From Toxonevra muliebris (lineage: Eukaryota > Arthropoda > Insecta > Diptera > Pallopteridae), in contig OY829328.1 in the NCBI GenBank assembly GCA_963691655.1, positions 5,298,204 through 5,362,203 on the forward strand: a DNA stretch of 64,000 nt, written 5' to 3'. Under the pieces are notes generated by a model that did no database searches, was not told the origin of the DNA, and saw only the letters and a list, made by a program, of their open reading frames with translations. The position numbers were made by a program, and so were the translations under genes. Of this stretch, positions 21,419 to 32,279 are shown one piece after another. Within the stretch, counting starts at the first letter, position 1. Each line of letters begins with the position of its first letter.

Positions 21419-24153
21419 TATAAACTCGGAAGTTTTTGCAAAGATGAAAATTTTTTTTTTTTTTCATTTCTTGAGAATTGATTTCATCAATGGTTGGTTA
21501 GATTTGTTGGCCATTTCCACATGTCTTTTTGTACATATGTATAGTTTTAGATTTCTAGCTTAGCGTGTTTGCTAATCTCAACAATAATTGTCTCGTAGTT
21601 GAATGCGGGTAAAAATAACTGATGTCTTTGTATATGTTATTGTTGTTGTTGTTGCTAGTAAGTATATGTAGGAACTAGACATACTATGATATATTAAATG
21701 TATGCAGTTTGTAAGTTATACTTGCAGTTGTTCATACAATGGTTACCAAGTACAGCTTACGTAATTCTCGTTAAGTGAGTATATCTCTCTACTTGTCTTT
21801 GAGCCTATAATTACCATATAAATAGTATATGACAATGCTAAGACACCCGCGCATTTTTCTTCTCTCTAAAATTGTGCAAGTCTCTTCTTCTTTTATTATT
21901 ATGATAAATTGTGATATCTTGAGACATCAATTAACTACTGTAAAATAAATACTCGTTGTTATTATGTTTGTAATTTTCAGTTTAGTAGTTTTTATTTAAC
22001 AGTTTCTTCTCTTTTAACTTGTATTTCTTGTCAGATACTTTAACTGTCATTAAAGTTAGTTTTGTTTGTTTGTTTGTTTTTTTTTTGCATCTTATTTGTG
22101 CGTGAGAAGTTGCAATTTTTTATATGTTTATTACAGGTTTTTCTTATAGAAGCATTTATACATAATTAAAAGCAGTCTCTTTCACAGATTCGCATGACAT
22201 GTAAAAATGTTTTATTTGATAGTAATAAAATTTATTTATAAACTTTATCTTAGTGCCACATTGAGGAAAATATTCTGATACAATTAGGTAGTCAAGACAT
22301 TAAGTTTCCATGAAACATCGTTGAAGGTTGTCTGGCTAGACCTTAAATAACTAAATAGACCTAAGAAAAACGTCAAAACGATGTAAAAAACACAGAAATT
22401 TAACGTTTCCAAATTTGAAATTTTATTCCTAAACAAAGCATTCAATCCAAAAAGTCGAGATATTTTTTGGTATAATAATGACTCCACTTAGATATTTATC
22501 GTTCCTGACTTCGCCGGGAAGTCTGCACCAATCGTGTCTACAATACGTTCTTGAAGTCTTTTTAACTTCTTCATCAGATCTTTGGCTGCCTTCTGTCGCA
22601 TAGAACAGATTTTTTGTTGGTGCGTTTTCGTTCATACGTGATTTAGACAACGAAATTTTTCGAGAGTCGAACTAAATTTTATTTATGTTAATGAAATGAA
22701 AATAGCATTTGCTGGTAACTGCGATTCTTCGCTTCTTCACTAAGATAGCGTAGTCTATCAGACCGGTTCCGAACTGTTTCATAGCTGACTGGCAAATATT
22801 CCATCCTTTCCCATAATTATCAACTGCTTTTCTTGTATATTTTGTCGAAATTTTTTTCATAGCGCTTACTTCTTGTTTGAGGCATTATGAGGCACTGTTT
22901 GGTAATGTGGGAGCCACAATCTGCGTATTTAAAAATGTCGCCATTTTCTTATTGGGTTCATTGCAAACTCAATACATACAATGCTACAAGCATATTGTAC
23001 TTGTTAATGTTCAAAAAGCATAACTATTTTCATTAAACAAAGAAATATTAATTATAACTTGAAATTCAATACAATTGTACAATACTCTTGCAGTGCTCAT
23101 TCGTAGTTAGCGAAATAGATTTGAATGGGTTGGCAACTTCTGTGTTACAATCATGAAATATAACAATATTGCAATACAACAAAACACATCAAACAACAAA
23201 ATATTGCGCAGTATGCAATAGAAAAACAAAAACAAGAAAAAACCCCAAACCAACGAGTAGATAAACAGAAAGGTCTTTAAACCTAAGCTGCTGATTGTTG
23301 TCAATAAAATTAAGGCAGGCAGAAAAGCATAACACGAAAAGAAAACAGAATGCCCATGATATCAGTTGAAAATAATACTTTTGTATAAATAAAATAAAAT
23401 AAAATAAAAGAAGAAAAAGTAAAAAGAAACAATTCGAAAAAAAGCAAATAACGTAATGCATACAAGTTTTGTTAAAGCACCCGTACTACGGTTAGGAGGA
23501 TATGGTAAGATATAGGGTATTATTTTACAAACATTTGACTTGACAATATGGCGCGTGCCGATAAACTTTATTGCTATTGCTGTTGTGTTAAGACCACAAT
23601 ATCAAAAGCCGCCCAAACTGAGCTTTAGGTCTTGGAAAGAAATAAATAAATAATCTAAACCGTATTTGGATAAAAAATATTATAAACTTTCAATCAAATA
23701 AGAAAAAAAAAAACAACTTCAAAATGCGTTGGTGGTCTTCTTACTACCATCAGCACCACCTGAGATAAACAAAATGGAAAAACCTCAACTTAACTTCATG
23801 TGCTCGTAAGTATGGGAATGATTGTCAAAGCGCGGCAAATTAAAATGCAACTCATGTGCACGTAGTATTTGTCAATTAATTTATGTCTCTTTTTTTGTAT
23901 TTAATCAAATGTCATTCATTCAGTCAATTCGTCGCAAACGTTGCGACATAATTCTCATTTTTTTTTTTTGTTTTTTTTTTTTTTGCTCTTTGTTTGTTCG
24001 TAAGAATTTCAGTGAAAATTTTTGCAATTAAACAAAAAAAAAAACATTAAAGTTTTTTTTTTTAATCAACCATTCATAATTTAATTAGTACAAATTCTTT
24101 GAGTTTGAGTTGCCATTCATTAATTCCGTTGAATTTGCAATATGATATTTTAA
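21419..24153. other. AT-rich, no supported gene
   Basis: Mostly simple sequence. A minus-strand piece at 22672-22883 begins MPQTRSKRYEKNF and continues one frame over as KYTRKAVDNYGKGWNICQSA, faintly like a pogo/pipsqueak helix-turn-helix, but it is short and broken. Poly-T at about 23960-23985. Confidence 0.45.
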
Positions 24154-24630
24154 GGGGAGTTACCATTCATAGCAATGAAAAGCTCGATTTTTTTTTTTAT
24201 AATTTACATCCTTAAAGTGATGATATTTTCACAACTAAAGCATTTTATAATTTACAGCCTGTTAAGCGAAACCGTTCGCCTACTGGATTTTTCACAACGT
24301 TAAACTTTAAATGCGTTTTCCTGGAAACTGCATATTTCAGAGCGCGGAGCACTCAACAGCTTCAACGCTTCACATGAATCTCTGCGGAAATTCAGTTTTC
24401 AGGGCCGTCAAAAACGGCAAACGCTTTTGTAAATAAACCCTTTTATGTTATAAACAAAAAATAAAATGTATTAAGGAGTGAGATTGAAAAAATCTTAACA
24501 CACGTTTTACCTAATATTTTTTTTTTTGGGTGTAAAATTTAAAAATTTCTTTGATCTAGTTATCTTTGAAAAATATGTCAGTTGTTATTTTTAATGACAA
24601 ACATGTTGATTTATTGTGAGTTTGATCGAA

Positions 24631-25614
24631 ATGAGTGAAGAAAAAGAATTACGTCTTAAAATTAATAAAAATTTAAAAAAAATCCAAATTGGTCCTACAA
24701 AAAATTGGCCAAAGAATTGAAGGTCTGCCGTTAAACTGTTTCCAATGTTATTAAACAGTTTCAGGGGAATTTGACCATCGATAGGAAACCTGGTTTGGGA
24801 AGAAAACAAGGACCACATGATATTGGAAAAGCCAAGAAAATAGAAAGAATATTGGAAAGATCTCCAAACACATCTGGTAGAAAAAATGCCCGGTTAGCCC
24901 AGTGCTCTGACTATTTGGTACGAAAAGTTAAAGCCAATGCAGGTTTGAAAACATACAAAGTCCAAAAAGTTCCAGACAGGAATGCTGCAAAAAATTTAGA
25001 CGCCAAAAGTAGGGCTCGGATATAAAATCGAATTTCATACAAAAATATTCATGTTGTATAATGGCAGATTTTACGCAGCTTCCGGGTCAAAATTTTTATG
25101 TTGTTGATGCTCGAGGAAATGTCGAAGAACAATTTAGAATCTAAAAGCAGACAAAATTTCCTAAAAATTCCTGGTATAGCAAGCTATATGCAGTTGCGGC
25201 AAAAGAATCAAGTCATTTGTTACTGTGGGTTCTATAAATACCGAAATATACATCAAAGAATGTTTGAAAAAAAGACTTCTTCCTTTCATAAGAGAGCACA
25301 ATGTGTCCACATATTTTTGGCTCGATTTGGTATCATGTCACTACTTTAAGAAAGCTCTGGAGTGGTACCAAAGTAATAACATAGTTTTTGTACCAAGAGA
25401 GGCCAATCCTCCAAATGTTCCGGAGCTAAGACCAGTGGAGAGATATTGGGCTCTTGTGAAAAGAAACTTAAAGAGCACAAAAAAGGTGTCCCAAAATATC
25501 GAAGATTTTAAAAGGAGATGGGCAAACTGTTCCAAAAAGATGTCAGAAACAACTATCAAATCTCTAATGGAAGACTTACCAAAAAAGGTCCACGAGTTCA
25601 TAAATAGTGATTAG
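24631..25614 (+). pseudogene. DD37E transposase pseudogene, copy 1
   Basis: Starts MSEEKELRLKI. After about 20 codons the frame shifts into LAKELKVC(R)QTVSNVIKQF (second half of an HTH; a TAA replaces the CAA Gln codon seen in copy 2), then TIDRKPGLGRKQGPHDIGK. The first catalytic Asp block, intact in copy 2 as MDDETYVLTASGS, is deleted at about 25062-25075. The 3' part is one long frame with WLDLVSCHYFKKALEWYQSN and PPNVPELRPVERYW; 37 residues separate D from E. Ends HEFINSD and TAG at 25614. Confidence 0.88.
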
Positions 25615-25674
25615 AACTATAAAAGTAATATTTTTCTGTAATTTGTAAAATATTATCAATTAAATAAAAAAAAA

Positions 25675-26719
25675 TAGATGTGTGCAAGGCACTCAAGATA
25701 TTTAATGTGTAAACAGTTAAGCCAACTGAATGCCATGTACATAAGCTCACATATGTATAGCCATTTATTAGGATTTAATGTATAATCTATATGCTTAAGT
25801 AAATAATTCAAATTAAAAAAATTCTTTTATAAACTTAAAAATTTATTAGATATCATTATTTTTTATATATATGTAGTAGCCCAATTCACTATAAATTGCA
25901 AATGGTCTTGCATCATTGCAAATGCAAATTTTTATTCCATATCGCATAATATCGATATGTTCGCATATACGTAGCTGTAATTGCATCTTTTTTCCGTGCT
26001 TTAAGTTTTTCTTCCTGTCGATTTGAAATTTTATTAGATGTGAAAATTTTACATAACGTCGCCTGAGAATTGATTTGGCGTATAGGTGTATGAATTTGTA
26101 CACACATACTCCAAATCAATTCTCAGGCGACGATAAGTGCTTTCCGCATTTAACCTTAGATTGATTTTTTCTGTTTAACATTTTTGCTATTTACATAGAT
26201 AAAAAAGTGTTGCCTTTCTAAGGTTAATGCACAAAGCAAAGTTTTTATAATGCCGTGGTTTGCTATCATTATCACTACATTTTGATTATACATTTATTGA
26301 AACCTAGATTCTTTATTACTTATCATTTTGTATTTATTTTATATTTTAAAAAATATTTAATTTTAATCCAATCCAACTTGTATGCTTGTATGGTATAGGC
26401 GATCTACACACGTTTAACACCAACAAATAATTCTGCCACGAATAAATGTACACACACATTGTGTTTTCGTATGTTTCGTTTGTATGCGTGAGTAAATTGA
26501 TCGAAACATAAACAAACAAACTCCGCTCGTATTTTGATTTCTCCCTCTCTTCTTCTCTTCTCTTTGTTGTTTAGAGTAGCACAGTCATGTCGCGCAGAAG
26601 TGTGAGCGAGACGGGAACTGGACGTTACAGTTATCTTACATCTTACGATACAGTTATTCGTACATTTTACACATTTGTAATTTCGCCCATACCGTGAGCT
26701 AAAATGTTTACACATCAAA
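25675..26719. mobile_element. Anonymous 1.05-kb insertion inside the DD37E element
   Basis: Defined by comparison: copy 2 runs directly from ...AAATAAAAAAAAATT into ...CTCTAAGG, while copy 1 has about 1045 extra bases here. The ends loosely mirror each other (aGATGTGT and ACACATCa, 7 bp), no long inverted ends or clear target duplication. Contents: the perfect 22-bp hairpin at 26057-26132 and a CT-rich plus GC-richer part (26500-26650). A 106-codon minus frame (26404-26724) overlaps that part without recognisable motifs. Nature unknown. Confidence 0.6.
26057..26132. repeat. Perfect 22-bp inverted repeat with 32-nt loop
   Basis: Arms 26057-26078 (starts CGTCGCCTGAG) and 26111-26132 (ends CTCAGGCGACG) are exact complements; the loop contains an inner GTGTA/TACAC stem. 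Such a long perfect stem in AT-rich DNA is unlikely by chance. Confidence 0.9.
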
Positions 26720-26892
26720 ATCAAAACTCTAAGATCAGCCGTTTAAAAATTATTGAATTTTATAAATGTTAAGATTTTTTCGATCTCACTCCTTAAAACT
26801 CAATTCCAAAAACATTTATTTTACATATTTAAAAAAAAAATTTTCTGAAGTACATGCATTTTTCATACCGCTCGATGGTAACCTCCCCTTAA

Positions 26893-27543
26893 GACGCAGT
26901 TCATTCAGTCCACGTTCTTTCAGGTAGTGTCAAATTTAAGATCAATATCTGGGTGGAAGATTATGGCAGAGATTGATTAGGAATTATAATTACATGTCGG
27001 CTCTAACATTAAATTAATCGACCCAAGTCATTTTTATGAGATAAACTTTACCAAAAATATGATACATAAAAATAATAAGCGACCGTAACATAGAATTTTC
27101 GAAATTTCGCTCGGTTTTCGTTTTCAAAGTCAACCATCCTGTTGAAAAATGCAAAAAAAAAATTCCCGGCAATAATTAAAGTATTTGAAAGTTCGCTTTA
27201 AATGTTGGAGCGTTTGTTGATACGCTGTGTCTGTAGTTTGCAGAATAAATTAAAAGGTGTGTGTGTGTGCGTGTGTGAACAATTCATTGTGCATACTAAA
27301 GTGTGTTTTAATCAATTTACTGTTATTGCTATATACCTATGTCGATTAGTGAGGGCGGTATACACTTGGAGTAATTTTCTTGTATTTAAAATGTAAAATA
27401 TAAAGTTAATCTTAGTTTCAGAATCCAAAAAGATGTTTCTTCAAAAGTAATCTCATACAGCTTAACCCTTGACGAACGTAGAATTTTTCATAGGTGAATT
27501 CCAAAAATATTTTACCTTCTCTTTCGTTACTTTATTTCATTCC
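26893..27543. other. No gene seen
   Basis: Includes a (GT)n-like stretch at 27257-27277. The 64-codon plus frame at 27202 comes from that repeat. Confidence 0.55.
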
Positions 27544-27547
27544 TTAA

Positions 27548-27780
27548 CTCATTAAGTCCTAATGATGCGTATACGCACAACAAAGGAATGTATTTTAATG
27601 CACGGAGTGTATTTAAAACACGTAATCGCTATCACAGTTATTTTAACGCGAAGAGAGAAACTTAAAAAAAAAATAAATAAAAAACTCGATAATACCATTT
27701 GTTGTTTGAGTTTGTGGCGATAAAGACGTGTGATTGAAGATTTTTTGGTTTTTAATCCGTTTGCTGTCGGACTTAATGCG
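27548..27780. mobile_element. Second TTAA-flanked MITE
   Basis: TTAA at 27544-27547 and 27781-27784 bound inverted ends: CTCATTAAGTCC on the left, GGACTTAATGCG on the right (11 of 12 pair). 233 bp, non-coding, with a GCGTATACGC palindrome near the left end. The terminal sequence differs from the 24154 element, so it is a separate family. Confidence 0.7.
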
Positions 27781-28639
27781 TTAAACGAACTCTCTCCCTA
27801 GATAGAACAGATATTTTGCGATAAATTTTAAGTTACTGCATATATTTTTTCATTACTCGTCTTACATTTCTCTCAGTGTAGTTTCCATGTACTTGTATGT
27901 AAATATAATTTTACGCTTAATGCTTTTTAGAGTATAATATTGCAACAAACAGCAAAATTTATATGCATAAAATTGAGTGCAGTCAATGATCCCTCGCTCC
28001 CCTCACATTATTACTTTCTGCATTATTTCTGCATTTGTATTTCGTAGGTATGCATTTTTCCCCTCTTTCGACTTCAATTTTCTATTCATTGAGATACATA
28101 TGGTAAAGCATACATACATGTTTTGATATGTTACAATGAGAAACATATGTTGGCGTAATAATATCATTATTATTAAATGCTCATAGAAATTATATAGAAA
28201 AGTGGATGAGAATTTATTTTTATCACTTGGAGGCGGGGTTTGTGCGAATTGTAACTAAATATTTGCAATTGGCTAAATTGTTGGAAATGTAGTCGATATT
28301 GAAGTTGAAAATTTGGCTAAATTGCAACTGTGATTCTGGCTAAAATTTACTGTTTTTCTGAGCATGCTAAAAGAAAAAGTATCTGAGTAAAACTTTTTAC
28401 AACGAATGAAAAATATTAATAAATGGCATGAGAAAGCCATAAAACTATTTGTTTTAGCCAGGAGAAAATTTAACAATTTATTTATTTTCTTAACGCTTGA
28501 GATTATCAACATATTATCATCAATAAAATTGATAATTCAATTCCAACCCTGTTCAGTCCAACTTTTACATTTATACCTGCTAATTTCCTTTATTTTGGGG
28601 CTGTTCATAAAAGAAAATTAACGCATTGAGAGCTATTGG

Positions 28640-28960
28640 TCCATTGTGATACCCTATGGGGCGAGTAGTTACCCCTTAATCTACCGTAGTCAAACCATTT
28701 TGTGCTTTCTATGAAGCTCTCTGATTTCAGAGGATGCAGGTTCTGTGAGTGTCTCATAGAAAGGTTCTCGGCGAGTTCTTTGTCTGCATGCTGCTAGAGC
28801 AGGACAGTTGCATATAAGCCGGACGATTGCTTCTTCTTCCTCTTCTTCTACAAAAATCATTGTAGGGAAGTCTTAGTCTACGGGCATGATTACCAATAAG
28901 GCAGTGCCCGGTTAGAATATAAATTCTTTAATTTGTCTTAAATGTATGTCTTTGTCAGGC
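28640..28960 (-). mobile_element. LINE 3' end fragment (pol C-terminus plus UTR)
   Basis: Minus-strand translation gives ILTGHCLIGNHARRLRLPYN, then after a frameshift EEEEEEAIVRLICNCPALAA and a stop at the end of HRKHKMV. This is the CxxC-EEE-H-CP zinc-knuckle tail after RNase H in LINEs like the one at 14.5 kb. The 3' UTR follows, with GGGTATCACAATGGACC, matching the tail of the SINE at 2894. Everything 5' is missing. Confidence 0.8.
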
Positions 28961-30726
28961 TGATTTGAAATGGAATAAGCATGGGAAGAAAATAATGCAA
29001 TGCAGCCATGTTTTATTTTACCACCAAAAGGAAAGTTAAATGCAAAACAACTTGTCTTCTTCTCCTTCTCCTGTTGTCAGTTCACAGTTGATCTTTTTCC
29101 ATCACTTGCATTTCTGGAATTTTTAACCAGTTGCCAAAATTTAGTCACATTTTGCGCAGGCCCTCATTAAAAAAAAGTTTACTTCAGATATGGCACAAGT
29201 GCAACTTTTTTGTTCATAATTTAGATTATTTTTAGTTCAAATGTTTTTAAACGTTTTAGATATAATTTGATATAACATTTATGTATTGAGTAATACATTA
29301 CCAAAAACACAATATCCTAAACCAAATTGCTTAATTAAGAATCTACCAAACACAAAAAACCCAAAAATAATGAAACAAATTCGCAATAATCTATTTATAC
29401 ACCCAGATTGATGGGGCTGCAGGCGGCAATTGTAGGTGTACTAACGGCTAAATGAATGTGGGCAATGAGTGTGGGCGGTTTATTGACAACAAAATGTTAA
29501 CGCAAAAAGTAAACTAGTATGTATCTATACATGTACTGTATTTATTACAGACATATTGCTCAAAGTAACCAAAAACTACGTCAAAATACTTGTATGCCTT
29601 GTAGCCACACGTCGCCGCAAGGAACAACAAAATCTACTTTAGCTAAAAATAAAAATAACTTTTTATGCTATGACAAAAATTGCTATTGTGGCAGTAAAGA
29701 TTTATTTTGTTTTTGCTTCTGCTTAAATTTGACATTTTATCGTAAAATACTATTATCATCTTTTTTTTTTTTAAATACATACTTTAAACTTTAAAAATTA
29801 TATTTTCTAACTTCTTTCCGAAAGGCTATGCTTCTTCCTACCTTAATAGTTACTTAAATTTGTTTAATTATTAGTTAGATTCAACTTTTAAATTAACTGT
29901 TTTAAAAATATATATTATTCATTCTAAAGTTCATTGAAATAAACTTTAATCTTTTTTGCTGCATATACAGGGTTATTTCGAATATTTTTTTTTTTGATCT
30001 TTTTGGTCTGAATTTAACTATTAGTAACAGTTCTTCCTAGTACCTAACTATGAAGTTACTAGTTACTTAATAGACGAAAACCCCTGCAATAGACTTCTGG
30101 TGTCTCGTACAATATGTGAATTAAGGCCGATCGATTTTTTCAAGATTTCTGAAAGGTTTTGAAAAACGAAAAATTTTGGTATTTATTTTTTTAAAGTTTT
30201 GTCTCGGTTTTTTTCTATGTTTTTTGTTTAAAAAAAATTATTATTAGTTTTTTTATAGAGCGCTTCGCCTCTTCTATTTTCATATTTTATTTTGCAATGA
30301 AAAAACTGCTAACAGTTAAGTCTATGAAAACCAATAAATACATTATGATTAAATATATGTAACTAATTTGTAATTTTACTACCTTTATATCAACTCGCTT
30401 TCAATGGTGTGTGTCTATCTGTCAGTCTGTTCGGGTGGAATTTTAAATAGATTTTAAACTAATTTCCCGATGAGCTAGAGACTTGAAACTTTAAACATAG
30501 TTCAGAACTGGATGACAATGCAATACGAAATGTCAAAAATATATATAAATATAAAATAAAATATTAGCGTTTATTTATTTATACAAACAACAATTATAGT
30601 ACAGCATACTTTCAGACTGGTATTTAAAATATTTATAGTTTGACAGCCACTGTAATTACATAGTAGGTGTATAAATATGAAGTGCGACTTCAACTAACAG
30701 ATGACATTGTCTTAGTCTTTAGCTAA
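28961..30726. other. AT-rich, no supported gene
   Basis: The 91-codon Cys-containing plus frame at 29519-29794 has no signal peptide, splice context or family resemblance and ends in poly-Phe; treated as chance. Confidence 0.5.
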
Positions 30727-31505
30727 TAAAAGTTAGTAACACTTAATTAGATTGTTACTTAGCACTGAAGACTATCCATTCGAGTTGTGAGGAGTTGTCA
30801 AGAAAAATAGAAAGACAGAAAAGTGTTTCTACTTATGGATCTTAATCCCCATGGTATCAGTTTTCAATACTTTCTCTATATGATTTTCTTAGTTTTTGCG
30901 AGTTATTAAACTATTGCCCTCGTATAACGTGAAACTACTGAGAATATGAAATCTTTAAAATTTTACCCAATTTTGAGATTTTTTCTTTGAAAACAGTTCT
31001 TTTTTACACTATTTTACGGAAAGCAATGGACGTAATTATCTGTGTCCATATGCATAAGTTCATATCAGTTTTAACCAAATCATAACCCCACATTGTTTTA
31101 CATTTATAATTATTAAAATATAACCAATGAAGTCTATTAAATTAAACATAACGAATATACCATAGTTTTTTACCAGTATTTATTTGTGTGTGCAACGGCG
31201 TGGGTATTTTTAAAATACTCGTATCTTGTTTCTTTATTTTTCCGGTTTTTATCATAGTATGGCTTGTGCGCGCGCGCAAGTAAAAAATCTATCGGGCGGA
31301 TTTATGAATGAAATCTTTTTGGTGTATCTAAACTGACAACTCATACATTTTTAAACACATGGAACCAATACATACATACACCAAGTTATATTCATTCACT
31401 CACGCTAAATTGCCAACGTCATTGATGCGTTCGATGGATATTTGTATTTGTTTTTTTAATGGATATTAATACATTTTTGTATGGGTGTATGGAAGTATTT
31501 ATATT
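30727..31505. repeat. Tandem duplication, left unit
   Basis: 779-bp period. Bases 30727-31500 reappear at 31506-32279 with no difference found by eye; only five bases (31501-31505) lie between the copies. The unit is non-coding and contains GTGCGCGCGCGCAAG, an alternating purine-pyrimidine, potential Z-DNA tract (about 31266-31280). Confidence 0.95.
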
Positions 31506-32279
31506 TAAAAGTTAGTAACACTTAATTAGATTGTTACTTAGCACTGAAGACTATCCATTCGAGTTGTGAGGAGTTGTCAAGAAAAATAGAAAGACAGAAA
31601 AGTGTTTCTACTTATGGATCTTAATCCCCATGGTATCAGTTTTCAATACTTTCTCTATATGATTTTCTTAGTTTTTGCGAGTTATTAAACTATTGCCCTC
31701 GTATAACGTGAAACTACTGAGAATATGAAATCTTTAAAATTTTACCCAATTTTGAGATTTTTTCTTTGAAAACAGTTCTTTTTTACACTATTTTACGGAA
31801 AGCAATGGACGTAATTATCTGTGTCCATATGCATAAGTTCATATCAGTTTTAACCAAATCATAACCCCACATTGTTTTACATTTATAATTATTAAAATAT
31901 AACCAATGAAGTCTATTAAATTAAACATAACGAATATACCATAGTTTTTTACCAGTATTTATTTGTGTGTGCAACGGCGTGGGTATTTTTAAAATACTCG
32001 TATCTTGTTTCTTTATTTTTCCGGTTTTTATCATAGTATGGCTTGTGCGCGCGCGCAAGTAAAAAATCTATCGGGCGGATTTATGAATGAAATCTTTTTG
32101 GTGTATCTAAACTGACAACTCATACATTTTTAAACACATGGAACCAATACATACATACACCAAGTTATATTCATTCACTCACGCTAAATTGCCAACGTCA
32201 TTGATGCGTTCGATGGATATTTGTATTTGTTTTTTTAATGGATATTAATACATTTTTGTATGGGTGTATGGAAGTATTT
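31506..32279. repeat. Tandem duplication, right unit
   Basis: 774 bp identical by eye to 30727-31500. The identity over AT-rich non-coding DNA means a very recent duplication or an assembly duplication. Confidence 0.95.

Larger units (their letters stand above)
24474..26793 (+). mobile_element. DD37E Tc1/mariner element, copy 1, with internal insert
   Basis: Flanked by TA (24472-24473, 26794-26795). Termini AGGAGTGAGATTGAAAAAAT and its complement near 26775-26793 are inverted repeats. Nearly identical to copy 2 at 47344-48617, except for about 1.05 kb of extra sequence between 25675 and 26719. The transposase is broken. The 37-residue D-to-E spacing is explained under the pseudogene. Confidence 0.92.
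24154..26888. mobile_element. TTAA-flanked (piggyBac-like) MITE hosting a nested insertion
   Basis: TTAA at 24150-24153 and 26889-26892 bound matching ends: GGGGAGTTACCAT on the left and ATGGTAACCTCCCC on the right, inverted apart from one base. TTAA duplication is the mark of piggyBac-type transposition. Removing the DD37E element at 24474-26793 and one TA leaves an original element of about 413 bp. It has no coding sequence, so it was mobilised in trans. Confidence 0.75.

Noticed and set aside
26404..26724. 106-codon minus ORF in the innermost insert
   Set aside because: No motif; crosses the right boundary of the insert into the transposon, so it cannot be an ancestral gene.
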